This document shows positions 47,465 through 59,869 of a stretch of DNA of 64,000 nucleotides, piece after piece. This DNA is from Megachile rotundata (taxonomy: Eukaryota; Arthropoda; Insecta; Hymenoptera; Megachilidae). Both the position numbers and the translations under genes were made by a program. The DNA is taken from assembly GCF_050947335.1 (NCBI RefSeq), contig NC_134983.1:5270001-5334000 (forward strand), read 5' to 3'. The notes beneath the pieces are model-generated. The model saw only the letters and a program-made list of their open reading frames with translations. It had not been told where the DNA came from and made no database searches. Each line of letters starts with the position of its first letter. Positions within the stretch are counted from its first letter, which is position 1.

Positions 47465-49060
47465 ATTATCATTGTACTTCATTTTTAATCTAAAAGGAAC
47501 TGTACATCGGACTTCCAGAAACGTACTCTATTTTTCGCAGTCAAAGCGTTAATGCAATTTCTCGAAAATTACACCATTTCACAGCGCATTCTCTCGATCC
47601 TAATATTCCTTTTATAGACTGCGACTAACAGCTATTACAAAAAGAGTACAATTCAACCTTCTCTAATTACAAGCAACACCAACAGTTCCGTTATCTCTGA
47701 AATAACAATGGATCGGCCATTACCGAGGGCACAATCGGCTGGGCATAATTTACGTATGCTCTCAGCATCAGCCACTAACCGACCCATAAAGTAGCGGAAG
47801 TCGAGGCTTACGGGGCCATTAATAGTCCAGAGACGACTGCAGGACACTCATTTCGAAGGACCTATAAAATCCTGCACGAACGAGGGACAAGGCACCAAGT
47901 TCAACTCTTACGGTATTGCCAGGCAATTATAAACTGCCACTTGTTCTGCTGATAATTGTCTAATGAAGTTAATTTGAAAAGCCATCAACCGTTGCTTCAT
48001 TAGTATACGAGTCGGATTTATTGTTCTTAAACGTTCGTGCAATTTGAATACATAGGAAAAGATACTTCATTTTTTACTAAAATATAGAAAAATGCATTTC
48101 TGAACGATCATAATTCAAAAATTATGATAAAAAAATAATAGAGAAGCATTTTCTGTTATCATTTATCCAAAGTATTGCTAACTTTCAACATTTTGACAAG
48201 ATAGTAAAAATAAGAAATATTTTTAATAAATACAAAGTATAAAATTTGCCTCCAAATGATTTGATTTTTTGTCATAAAATTTTCTCTAAAATATTTGATT
48301 TTCTATTATAAAATTTCTTTTAAATGATCTGATCTTCTATCATAAAATTTGCATTAAGAGATTTGATTTTCTGTTACGACATTTGCTTTAAAAGATTAGT
48401 TTTTCAACTACAAAATTTACTTTAAAATATTTGATTTCTGTTATGAATTTACTGAAAGAATTCGTTAACGTTTGATAAAATACAAAAATTGCATATATTA
48501 TTTCATCTGAAATATTTGCAATACTAACGAAGACTTAATTAAAAATTAATTTCTTCATTCATATAAGTCACATAAATCATATATGTACAAGTACATAATG
48601 TCAGCAAAAATTTAAAAAAATAGATTACTTATTAAGCATTATAGATGTAATATATCGCTGTTCTGTGAAAATATAAATTTGTACAAACACCCCTCTAATT
48701 TTTGCAACATTATAAGCTTTAACTATGACAGGGTAATTTTTCAGTTACATCGTAAAATGTTCTACAGAAAATACTTTTTATATTAACGTAACAGCAACCC
48801 TCTCAAAGTTTATGTGAAGTTTATAGTGCTCCTAGATACGATCAGGATACTTAGGGTGTACCTTGGATGGAAGACCTCCCAAATTTAGTTTTCATTTAAG
48901 TTTTAAATGAAGTTGTACTTGTGTATATACAGGGTGACCCGTTGTATGTGAAAAATGCAGCAGAGATATTATAGTACTAAAGAAAACGTATTCATGACTT
49001 TGGTTTATCGTAATATGTAGCATCTACGCACGAAACGTAATCACAGCGAAGTTAGGAAAT
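47465..49060. other. No gene recognised
   Basis: A moderately GC-rich part at 47520-47900 has a 64-codon minus frame of unknown type; the rest is AT-rich. At 48929 a lone TACAGGGTGACCCG resembles the end of a TA-flanked MITE, but no partner was found. Confidence 0.4.
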
Positions 49061-49850
49061 TAAAAAATTTTCAAGTTTTCAATCTCTCAAAATTAATGGT
49101 AAATAGTAGAAAGCTATATCCTTTCTTGTACAGTCATTTTTAACCGTTCAAAGGCTATATTTCATTAAAGTAGAAAATGTTTGTAAATATAGAACGTCAA
49201 ATCCCTAAGTTTTCAAGTTCACAATCTGAAAATCTCAAAGTACCAAGATCTTAAAATCTTGAAACTCCAAAGTCTAAAATTGCAAAGCTCGAAATTTGAA
49301 AAACTTTGACATCTTCAAATCCTAGATCTTGAAAGTACGAATATTCTAAAACTAGACATTTTAAACAAATAAAAATTCTCAAATTCTAGAGCTTTAAAGT
49401 CTTAAAATTCTAAAACTTGAAATTGAAAAAATTTCGAAATCTTCCAATTTTGAATCTTCAAAATACCAAGATTCTAAAACTCGGCATTTTATAAATCTCA
49501 AACCCCCTAATTCTAGAGCTCTAAAATCTCAAAACTCTACAGCTCAAAATTCGAAAAATTGCAAAATCCCTAAATCCTAGATTTTCAAAACACCAAGCTT
49601 CTAAAACATGAAATTTAAAAAATCCCAAAATCCTCAAATTCTAGAGCTCTAAAATCCCAAATGTCTATATCTCAAAATTCTAAAAATTCCAAAATCTCTA
49701 AATCCTAGATTTCCAAAATACCAAGATTCCAAAACTCGACATTTCAAAAAAACAAAAATCTTCAAATTCTAGAGCTCCAAAATCTCAAAATTCCAAATAT
49801 ATCAAAAACTCCAACCATGAAACTGGAATTTTCCTAACACAAAAATTTCG
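49061..49850. repeat. 8-bp family block with a ~128-bp higher-order repeat
   Basis: Small TCYAAATT/AAATCYYA units are organised into a larger unit. CTAGAGCT-like motifs start at 49386, 49513, 49641 and 49769 (spacing 127, 128, 128). Other landmarks such as AAATCCTAGATTTYCAAAA and ACCAAGATTCCAAAACTCG move in register. At least four units are visible, the last two the most alike. Confidence 0.9.
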
Positions 49851-50850
49851 GCTAAAGAAAATCCGTAACACCGAATATAACTCCATCGAGGCAAAAAAAG
49901 CTTCTCTACAGCTCTCAAAGTTTCACGTATAGATTGAAGCAGACTGGGAGCAATGCATCAGCGAAACAGCAATCTCCGTCTTTATTCGGCTCAAGCCTCG
50001 GTCATTTTTTACCCAATATATCAGTCACGTTAAAAAGTACATTTGTACGCAGCTTATCGTGACTTGATTGAAGGTCGACGGGACGGAAACGGATTATAGG
50101 AGGAAGAAGAGAAATCGATGATCTGGCCATTGGACGGACGAAAGACGTAAGCGCGACGACTATCGAACGGGCAAATGGAACGGGTGAATCGAGAGGTCGA
50201 TTTTTCAGAGGCGGAGGCGACCCAACGTGCTTGATACTTCTCCCTACGTGTGGAAACTTCTCGATTTCGGATTGTCGTGCCGGTGTTTGTTCCATGGCCT
50301 CGAAATTTATGGATATTGTTGCGCGAAACGGAGCTGGCGTATCCTTCCGTCTATTGATTCTGAACGCTTGCGAAGAGGCCGTGGCGCAATGAATACTTCA
50401 AACGCGAATGAATTGATCCTCGAACCTCGTGTTTGATTTTCGACTGCCTTCCTCCGAATACCCAGGCTTCCTCTTTTCTCTGCCAGATTAAAATTGATAT
50501 CGTATCGATCCAGAAAGGAATTCGAATGGAAGGAAAAAACCGGTTGAAAAGTCGCAAAGTGTTCAGATGGAAGTGAAATGATATTGCTCTGTCTGAAAGC
50601 GTCTTGCTATACGTAATTTTGAAATATGTAGTCGTACACAAATTTTCAAAATGTAGAAATGGATGGTGTAGCAGTATATAAAGTACAGAGTTATTAGCTA
50701 ACAAATGAAGCTATATAAATCTGGAACTGAAAAAATATCTACAAGATGTTTCAATGATTGTGGTAAAAACGATCAGATAATTTTACTTGTAAAAGTACCC
50801 ACATCGAAAAGAAGGAATAATATTGTTGATAAGAAAAAAAGAATAATGTA
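49851..50850. other. GC-richer block 49900-50560, no supported gene
   Basis: CpG-richer sequence with frames of 69-117 codons on both strands and no recognisable domain, then AT-rich DNA leading into a retrotransposon relic. Confidence 0.4.
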
Positions 50851-51556
50851 TTAATAGATGAGGAATATATTTGTCTTCCTTTTCAAGAAAAAGAAATTTA
50901 AATGGACTTATCGAAGTATTTGTTGTCTTACAAGCTCAGAAGTACATAAAAAAAAACACACAATAAATTCATTATTGTATCTAGACAGATACAATATATT
51001 TATAGTCATAAATGCGTCTTACTTCCTCTACAAAATTCGAAAACAAATAACACAATAATGCAAAATATCGTTGAATTGAATGAAACTCTTATGCGGGATG
51101 AAAAAGTTTTGTAATCATGGATTCCCTCTCGTACTGATATTGAAGGCAATGGAAAAGTTGATACAATAGTAAAACTGACTAGTTCTAGTACAACTATAAT
51201 AAATTATGAACATGCATTATGAACAAAGCATTAATGGAAACGTGGAATTAAAAATGAAGAGATGAAAAACTAACTAAGCTACATAAAGTTCGTGATATTA
51301 TAAATGATACCAATCCAACGGTATTTTTAATCAGAAAAGACCGAGTGATAATAATATAATTAAGAATAGGGCGTACAAGTCGAATACTTTCGTACTTTAT
51401 CAAATGGAACCAAATGTCTGAGACACATGTGACACACAAAACACTATCGAACACATTTTGATAATTTACCTAGAATAATAGTATGAAGAGTACTTACAGA
51501 ACATAACATACTGAATTCAATGACTATTTCAAAAGAAATAGACTCCTATGGAAAAG
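50851..51556 (+). pseudogene. Non-LTR retrotransposon RNase H / C-terminal relic
   Basis: The recognisable core is NIVELNETLMRDEKVL, a stop, then SWIPSRTDIEGNGKVDTIVK (51058-51180). This is the RNase H segment that in Jockey/R1-type elements reads WxPSHxGIxGNExAD; the usual His is replaced. After frameshifts, LRIGRTSRILSYFIKWNQ (about 51361) matches the RLRxGHT-type motif downstream of RNase H, and a TFEH-like remnant (KTLSNTF) follows. A weaker upstream stretch (50860-51050) fits the start of RNase H in shifted frames. Many stops. RNase H removes the RNA strand during target-primed reverse transcription; this copy is inactive and lacks its reverse transcriptase. No poly-A tail or duplication found. 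Confidence 0.7.
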
Positions 51557-54090
51557 TTCTGAACTTCGCGAAAAATATTGACTTACACCATTTGTTTTAG
51601 AAACAATCGATCCCGCCAGATAACACAACGGTAGTCACTAATATTCAACAGGATGAATGTTTAAACAGTCAAACAAAAAGAAATGATAGTTAATTATTTG
51701 AGAAAAGTTCCATGTTAACTTCAATGTTTGGTTTAAACCTTATCGTCGGGCCTCTACCGAAGTTCGATCTGTATCTACTTATATTCAACACAAGGTAATG
51801 TATGTCATTGTGTGTATGTCATAACGAAAGCCTATTTGGTATTCTTTAATAAAAGGATATACAAATTCCTTTTACAATTATATAAAAGTTCATAAGTGTA
51901 TAAAAATAGAAATGATGAAAGAATGATATTAACAGTAATTATTTGACAATATTATTTTATGTTATTGATAATAACCAATATAAAATATACAGTGTATAGA
52001 TATCTGAGTCCTAGTGAAACAGATAAATAGTTCGGTATATTTAATTTATAATTATCTCTCATTATGCTGATTTGCCTTCACTGTGGATTAACGCTAGTGA
52101 ACCAGTCAAAATGACTGACTTCAACTGTCACATTTTATGTTACAAAATTTTGTTGCAGTACTTCTATCAAAATATCTGTCATACGTTGCTTAGATAATAA
52201 ATGGATGCACACGTCAGTGTGCTTCAATATTTAGTTATGTTTTCATGCTATTTTTCTAGAAGTAAGTATACATATCAGTAGTTCTACCGTTGATGTTTAA
52301 AAAATATTTTTTCTGTTCATATTCCTGATTAATAATTATATTTTAATATACAAGTAGAAAATATCCGTAATTGCAATTACATTATTTAAAATCCTCGTAA
52401 TTAAAATTGCTTGCATAATTTCTGCAATATAATTACGGTACCTCTCTTTAAAAAAAATATATATAAAATAAATCAATACTTGACGAGTGTTGCTCGAAGT
52501 TTTTCAATTAAACATTACTATAAAAGCTCCTTTCCAATCCCTTTAAAAAAAGCTTCATGCAAGAATCACGATATTTGGAAAAATGTTACCGTTTCATCGA
52601 ATTCGCGATGGTTTTCATATCGTCCAATGATATCAAGGGAGTTGCGGATTCCCGTTCGGCCGTTCAATATTAAACGCATTTTATTCATGCAACGGCGCAC
52701 TTTTGATAACGTTCCAAACAGAACGTTATTACGATTGCATTCGATTACACAACATTCGTTGAATCCCAGCGGTCGTAAACGAACGGTCAAAAAAACAAAA
52801 AACAAAATGAAGAAAAAGATTGAATGAATTTAAAGTATCTGCTATGACAGTCTGCTCATCAAAAAATTGACACATAATAATACGACTAATTTGGTCAATG
52901 ATAAGACATTGGAGATACAGAGATAACATGTTCCTAAATTTATAAATACTTAAATTTAAATGTTTACATATTTAGATATTTTCAAATAGAAATAATAACT
53001 TTAAACTTATTCATTTTTTAATAAAATTTATTAACAAATTTTTTTTTTATTAATTTTTTAATAAAAATGTTTAGGAAGTTAAATATAGGGATTCTCATAT
53101 TTTTAAGTGATTAAACTTGGAAATATAAAAATTGGAATTTTTCAAATTATTCAGGTAAACTTTGCTTTTCTTTACTAAAAAATCTCATCAACGACCACAA
53201 GTGTTCGTCACTTTACACGTTCACATACAGTACCCTCGCAGTAACCCATTACACACTGTTGTACGATATTTCCCATTCAAGAATCGTTCCCCTTTGAATT
53301 TTCTGTCTTTCATACACGCGTTCCCTCCTTTTGCCGTTGATACAATCGACGACGTTCCTTTCGCGCGTGAATTAGGCTTTTATAATTGTTGTCGGACTGC
53401 GTCGAAGAATGTGGGTGAGGAAACAAACGTGAATTTCATGCAACGCTCCGCTGAGGATACTTCAGAAATAGTCGGCTTGATATCCAACCGAACGACTCGC
53501 CGACATTTCTGGAATCCGTAGAATTCCCGCCGTTTCTTTGACAAACGCTTAAAACGCGCTGACGTTAATAGCCTGAATTACTTTCATTGGCACACGTAAT
53601 TTCCAGTTATTCGAGCGCCAGCACTTTTGTTCAACGACGCTTGGCATTTCGTAAGTCACAGGGGAATTTCTGGGAAATTGTTCTTATTAATCATGATACT
53701 TCCTCCGGCACGAAAATTTCCATGGTTATGGATTCCTATCTCACGAACATGCACGAAGAATCGGTAAAACGTCATAATATTAATTCTGCGCATGAAAGTG
53801 CACTCTCATGCTCGGATGAAAGGCATTTTATTTGTCCCCGATACAATCTCGATTCATTTCTAATGCGATTAACACGTTAACTGTCGCGTTGGAAATTATT
53901 TGTTAGAAGACACGAAACTTTCATTAAGAAATTTGCAAATTTCGAATATAACTTTATTCAAAACAATGTGTTTTCAAAATAAGAATTTGTAATTAAAATT
54001 TCTTCAATTTTGAATATTTTTAATAGTAAGAATAGTTCGGTGTACCTTCAGTATAATATTGTGTTAAAGAATGTAGTCTTAACATGTTTG
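51557..54090. other. No supported gene
   Basis: AT-rich, with GC-richer parts at 52560-52800 and 53180-53880. Plus-strand frames of 138 (52411-52827), 119 (53162-53521) and 97 codons (53587-53880) lie in these parts; none shows a recognisable domain, and antisense frames overlap them. Confidence 0.4.
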
Positions 54091-54335
54091 CCATATAAAT
54101 ACTTGCTTATGACTTCAGCGCTGCCACAGCGTATAAATTCTTGCCTATAGTATAAGCACTGCCACAACGCATAAATATTTGCTTATAACTTTCGCACCGC
54201 CATAGCGTATAAATACTTGCTTATAGTTTTAGCACTGAACAACATATAAATACTCACTATAACTATAACACTTGCTGTATAAATGATGACTTCAGCATTG
54301 CCACAAATGAATAAATACCTGCTTATAAGATATAA
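54091..54335. repeat. 38-bp tandem repeat, about five to six units
   Basis: The GCACTGCCACAGCGTATAAA-like motif starts at 54119, 54156, 54194 and 54232 (period 37-38), with a further diverged copy near 54295. Each unit also carries TACTTGCTTATA. Copies differ at several positions. Confidence 0.85.
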
Positions 54336-54768
54336 ATTGACAATGCAAAATGTCAGGTTATCTAATTTATTATATACTTATATGAAAAATATGCTGTATA
54401 CATAACACCTGATTTAAAAATATACTTCAGAAAGGGTTCTAATAAAACAGCTAATGTATCTTCAACGTAGTGATTAATTTGTTAGAATAAAAATGTGCGA
54501 AACTTTTCAAATGTATGTACAAATCAATGAACTTCAAAAACGGGGAAAAGGAATGAGTTGTCAATTCCATGAACTCGTAACGATACGCTTACTCCTATCG
54601 AGATATGTCAAGAACTGCTAATCCAGATAGAAACAAGTAAGTTTGACATTTAATAAATAACTAAAAGAATAACCGAAAATTTCGATACGTTCACGATTGA
54701 TCACGAGCGGTTATTGGCTGGAAAGGAAAGCTCGGAAACTTGTTACGGTTATGATCAACCATGTAAAA
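54336..54768. other. AT-rich, no gene recognised
   Basis: Nothing supported between the tandem array and the TTAA MITE. Confidence 0.5.
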
Positions 54769-54772
54769 TTAA

Positions 54773-54993
54773 CCCTTTGCACTCGAGAGGTGATTCACAT
54801 TCACCATTCGGTTTAATATAGCAATTTGAAATGAATATTTTTTAACTAAAATTATAGTGTCATACGTATGATGTGTAAACGTGGAACACACAACAGTGGC
54901 AATTGATAACAGAGAAAATCTTAACAGAATTCAGCAAAGTTTTTAACGAAAAAGTTTTGAGGTCTGCAATAGTAAAAATTCGAGTGCAGAGGG
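54773..54993. mobile_element. TTAA-flanked MITE with clear terminal repeats (221 bp)
   Basis: TTAA lies on both sides (54769-54772, 54994-54997). The left end is CCCTTTGCACTCGAG and the right end, reverse-complemented, CCCTCTGCACTCGAA: 13 of 15 positions match. TTAA duplications with CCC ends identify a piggyBac-superfamily MITE. The AT-rich interior has no coding capacity. It belongs to the same broad group as copies A and B but to a different subfamily. Confidence 0.9.
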
Positions 54994-54997
54994 TTAA

Positions 54998-55790
54998 ATT
55001 CTGATGTTTAAGAAAACAAGAATAAATGTAAATAAACATATAATGAACATATGAAACTTATACGAAGCAATAATGCCCCTTTCCTATCTAACAACTGAGT
55101 GTTAATTTCCATTTCATCCTCTTTTGTAACCATAAATTATAATAATATAAGTGAACATCACCTCAGTGTCACTTTTTTAAAATATCCACGTATGTGAGAT
55201 TAAGAATTGTATAAGTCAGTTTATGTTACGTTTCTCGTTTATTTCTTTATTTTTTATCTGAAAATAACCGATCATCAAACGTCCGTAAACCTATTGTTAA
55301 TCAGAAGTTGAGTAGTTTTGTGGTTTCATCTTGTTCCAAACAAAAATGTCCCTTTCATACCACCTCTCCCAGCTCTTCAACAACGCTCGTTACCTTTCGT
55401 CGTAGCTCTTAAACTTTTGCTACACCCTTCAGCCCAATTCTTTCCACGTCTCGGCATGGCCAAGTACCATTAACTTCAACGAAAGTTTCGAACAACAACG
55501 CTTCTCGTATTAAGCAAGTCTCGCGATCGAAACTTCTCATTTTGGTGGTAAGCCGGAGCGTAGTAGGGCAGCAGGCGTCCGACATTAAAACTGCACGCCT
55601 CTCGTTCCGAATTTCTCTTTTCCCCAAAAAACAACCACCGCGACGGTACTGTCGTTAACCGAAACAACAACAGATCGTCCTGATAAAATATCACCACGAC
55701 GTGGTCATTCGAAGTGGCTTAACCGAGCAGACAAAAGATCCAGCCGGTCCCTTTTTACGCAATCCTCCCGGATAGATTATCTATCCAGGT
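54998..55790. other. No gene recognised
   Basis: AT-rich to about 55330, then rising GC towards the pyrimidine-rich block. Frames of 72-73 codons on the minus strand are not recognisable. Confidence 0.4.
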
Positions 55791-57345
55791 GTGAATTCGA
55801 CGCATTACGATAGACGCTTCTCATCCCCAGGTTCGTCAGTGCGCGATGCATGCCGGGTAAGAGGCGAACGCATTTCTAATATCTGTCTGCGATCGGTGGT
55901 TTCTTCTCGCTTCCGTTCCAGCGAACACGTATCGGTCCCTCTCTTTCTCGACCTGAGCCGGAGGCTCCTCTTTTTGCCCAGTCCGCACACACTGGGATCA
56001 ATAATGCACCAACCACTCGCTGCTCACCCCTCTCCTTCTCTTTCCTCTTGAAAACCGTACCAGCACCAACACGCCTGCTTGCACCCCTTCCACCATCCTG
56101 TCCCGTTATATATCCCACTCTTCTATCCTTTCTCTCTAGCAACCGTGTCGTGCTCCTTCTTTCCCTTTCCCACCCCTGCGAACACCCCCGCACTCGTTCC
56201 GTCTCTCTCCGCCCCTGTGTTCTCCGCGACATAGCCTCTCCCTCGAACCCCCATCTACACGCTTCTTTGTTCAACCAAATTCACCCTCCCTGTCACACCT
56301 ACCCCTATGACTCTTGCCGTTTCTTTCGGGCCTGCTCCGCTTCTCTCTTTCTCCGTTTCTATTTCTCCTTTGCCCGTTCGTCCTCTGATTCTTCCGCCTT
56401 CCCCTTTCCGGCACACGCCATTTCTATCGCATTCTCTCTTGCCGGCTATCTTTCACAAGGACTCTCTATCGCCATCGGCCAACCGACGACTCTCTTGCTC
56501 CAGGTGTATCCTACCCGTCCACGTTCTTCCTCAGCTTCTACGCTGTCTCCTTCTATCCGACCCTCCTCGCTACCTTGTCCAAAGCTACCCCATTCAACCA
56601 CCCTCCTTAACGCGTTTTCTCTGTTTCGCGCGTTCGTTTATCCCTCTTCGACTTCGTTCTCCGTCTCGCTTGCCCCTTTTGCATCCGTCCCGCTGACGCA
56701 TCCGCGGGTGCCTTTCTCCTCCGGATCGTCCATCTTACTTTCTCCACTTACTCATTGCCCCTTTGTTCCTTTCTTCGTCCTCGGTTCTTCGTGGCTTGTC
56801 TCGCTCGCTCTCTTTCTTTCTTTCTTCGCAACGAACGCAGCTTCCTTCGGGAAGCGCAGCTTCGGTGTTCCTTGTCTCATCGGCCAGGTGGCAGAGGAAT
56901 GGGACCTCCTTCCTCCCGGCTCTCTCCCTCCAGTTCGCAGGAATTTGCGCTTTGATGAAATCTCCGTCTCGCTCTGGTATCGAAAAGCATTTAAACGTTG
57001 TCTACCCCCTTCGTCTACTTTCAGCGCCTTCAGCGTCTTTCCGGCTACCTTTTTTCCCGCCACCTGTCCCCCACCTTCGATCGGCCACCTTGCGATACTT
57101 TTCTTCAGGTTCCTTTGTTGTATCATCGCCACTAGCACCTGGTAGCCTGCATACCTCACGATATTCCTTGTTTGCTCGTTTTTCTTCGCGCATTCGTCAA
57201 CCCTCTTTCTGCAGCGGACACTCCTATCCGATTTTCTCTTCGAGTTTTTCTCCAATGAACGAGGCTTCGACTCTTTAACACTGTTTGCTCGCTCTCTTCG
57301 GGAAAGACTCGACTGGAAACTGCGAGCCTGGATCAAGTAATCCTC
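55791..57345. other. GC-richer, strongly pyrimidine-biased block (~1.5 kb)
   Basis: The plus strand is dominated by C and T for about 1.5 kb, with many CpG and TCTC/CCTT runs. This keeps several frames open, including one of 365 codons (56048-57145) and minus-strand frames of 132 and 194 codons. The plus frame is Ser/Pro/Leu/Phe-rich and the minus frames Arg/Lys/Glu/Gly-rich, as the base bias alone would produce. No domain, signal peptide or known motif is visible, and ends do not match any element type. A promoter-proximal or 5' UTR region, a non-coding transcript or a biased low-complexity island are all possible. Confidence 0.5.
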
Positions 57346-58559
57346 TTGCTTCTTCTTTGGGATTACTTGGTGAGTCGTTTTGTTTCGAATCGTTTCTGTG
57401 TACCTTCGCGTGCTGGGTATAAATGGTCACGAGAGCGTTATAGGCTTTAACACTGATGGGATGATTTGTGATAAAAGTAGAAATATTAAAGTTCGATGTA
57501 CTTATATAATCATAATGTTGTGAAGAAATTTGCGATTAAAATATTAAAAAAATGTACTAATACCTTCGAATTAATTTAAAGATGAAACAGAGAAGGTATG
57601 AATAAGTAAATTGTATTAATGAACAAAATAAGCTATTACATAACTCAGTAAATATAAAAATGTATACCCACCTCCATATACTTAAATATCAAACAATGTA
57701 TTAATCTTAATACGCAATATATAGTATATGTATATTAATACTAACAATAGGTAAAATATTAATGTCGAGATTAATATTACAAAATGTAAAGGAGTTTCGA
57801 TATTTCTAAAACAAACATTGTTGCACAGCTTATGAAATTATTAATATTATTTTACTATGATCAAAAGTGATCGGTAACTTTATTTTATTATATTTATATA
57901 GTATTAGCTGCGTGCTTCAAATGTTTCCCGTCAAAAAGAATTTCGTTTTCAACCCTCACGCGACTTCGACTTTTCCGGCAAGGAGCAGCTCGCCTGAAAA
58001 ATGTGGAAGCGCAAATATTTAAGTATAATTTTCAGCGTAAGGCAGAGTATACACTCTTCGAGGGTACTTGTCGTCTCCCGTTCTGACCTCGAAGTTATAA
58101 AAATTACGGAACGACAAGACTCCTGTCCCTTCTTACAGCAAACCTTGTCTTGCAATTATGTAAACGCGCTCTTCAAGGAAACTCCATTATCCGTCTCGTT
58201 AAAATTTCAGCAGGAAGTTAAAAAGAACGTTTTACACACTCCCTGCAAGTAAATGAATTTACAATTTTTAAATTTTCGCTCAGGTACTATCAATATGTAT
58301 TACGTGATAAATGTAGTTATATAAGCATGCAGTTTAACAATTTTGTTGATGCTGTGGAATATATTTTTAAATTTTGTATTAGAAAAGAATGTTACCACAT
58401 ACATATATTTCTGACATATGTATACATTTCGATGTGTGTTTTATTCCCTTTTGCTGTACAATGTAGAAATGTGATGTTATTAATCATTACAAGTCTCTCG
58501 TTTTTAAGTTAAGAAGTTTTAGGACGTTGAAATTCCAACGGTGATAGTGCCAAATATAA
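57346..58559. other. AT-rich, no gene recognised
   Basis: One 83-codon frame (58001-58252) in a slightly GC-richer patch has no recognisable content. Confidence 0.4.
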
Positions 58560-59450
58560 AAATTTGTAAACTCTCAACTTATCAAATTGCAAATGTTTAA
58601 ATTTTCAAATTACAAAATTCCTGAAGTACCAAATCTTCAAATCTACAAATTTCTAAATGTTCAAATTCTCAAATTACCGAAGTCAGAAATTCAGATATGC
58701 CTGAGTTCCTAAACGTTCAAATCTCCGAGCTCCCATATTTCCAAATCTTCGAATGTCCAAATCTATGAATTTTTAAATCTCTAAATTTACACATTGCTAA
58801 ATTATCAAATTTCCAAATTTTTTCATTTCAAAGTCTACAAATTCCCAAATCTCCAAATTTCTCAGTTTCCATATCTCCAAAAGTCCAAAGTCTTAAATTC
58901 TCAAATTCTGAGTGTCTCAGTCTTCAAATCTGCAAATTTCAACTCCCTAAATCTCTCAGTTTCAAAATCTCCAAATCTGCGAATTCCCAAATTCTCAAAT
59001 TTTCATAACTCCAAATCCTCAAATTCCCAAATATCAAAAATTTGAAGTCTTCAAAATTACCAAGTCCTCAAATCCTCAAATCCTCAAATTCTCAAATCCT
59101 CAAATCTTCAAATCTTCAAATCTTCAAATCTTCAAATCTCCAAATCTCCAAATTTTCAAAATTGCAAAAACACCAAATTCTCAAATCCCTGAATCTTGAA
59201 CAAAATTTCAAATATTCAAAATTACCAAATCTCCAAATTACAAATCCTCATATCTCCAAATCTTCAAACCTTCAAAACTGTCAAATCTTCAAATTCAAAA
59301 TCCCTAAATGCTCATATCCCTAAATCACCAAATCTCGAAATCACATCAATCCATTACAAATCTCTAAATCTCCAAATCCCCATATCTCCACATCACCACA
59401 TCCCGAAATTCCCAAATCCTCAAATTCCAAAATTTGCATATTTCCAATAG
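58560..59450. repeat. 8-bp family block (CTCAAATC/CTCCAAAT), ~890 bp
   Basis: Degenerate TCCAAATT units from 58560 sharpen to a near-perfect run of TCAAATCC/TCAAATCT at 59064-59150, then decay again to 59450. Frames of 83-93 codons through it are Ser/Asn/Leu/Lys/Ile-rich repeat readings. This is the longest member of the family in the window. Confidence 0.9.
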
Positions 59451-59869
59451 TCACACTTACCCATAAGAAACGTGAAACAATGACACTAGTACAATAAAGA
59501 AGCTTGGAATAGTTTAGACAAAAATCGTGTTCGCAGCAATGGTCGAATTACCATATACAGTGATTTTTTCAATATACCTGCTGTATATAAACGAAAAGGT
59601 GCTACGTTAAAAGCGTTAGAATGAAAACGAGTGTGTTGGGTGTGGTGTACATTACGATGGAACGAATAAAACCAGATGACTGGATGAAAGGTATTGATTG
59701 TGAACACTGGTTACATGAAAGCTGCATGAAGTACTTATAAAAATCGTTATAGATATTGCGCTAAAAAAAAAAAAACGAAATTACAAATAAAACGTAAAGT
59801 ATTGTAACAGCAATGTAGTTTTGTTGAACAAGAATAGTCATATTTTATCCTTGTTACAGAATTTCGTTC
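59451..59869. other. No gene recognised
   Basis: Mixed composition with a short poly-A run near 59764. Nothing supported. Confidence 0.4.

Noticed and set aside
48931..48960. Lone CAGGGTGACCCG transposon-like end
   Set aside because: No inverted partner found within several kb, so no element can be delimited.
52411..52827. 138-codon plus-strand frame
   Set aside because: Lys/Arg/Ser/Asn-rich, overlapped by a 79-codon antisense frame, with no recognisable domain.
56048..57145. 365-codon plus-strand frame, longest in the window
   Set aside because: Ser/Pro/Leu/Phe-rich with no motif; the C+T bias makes stops rare. Other frames on both strands are open across the same bases.
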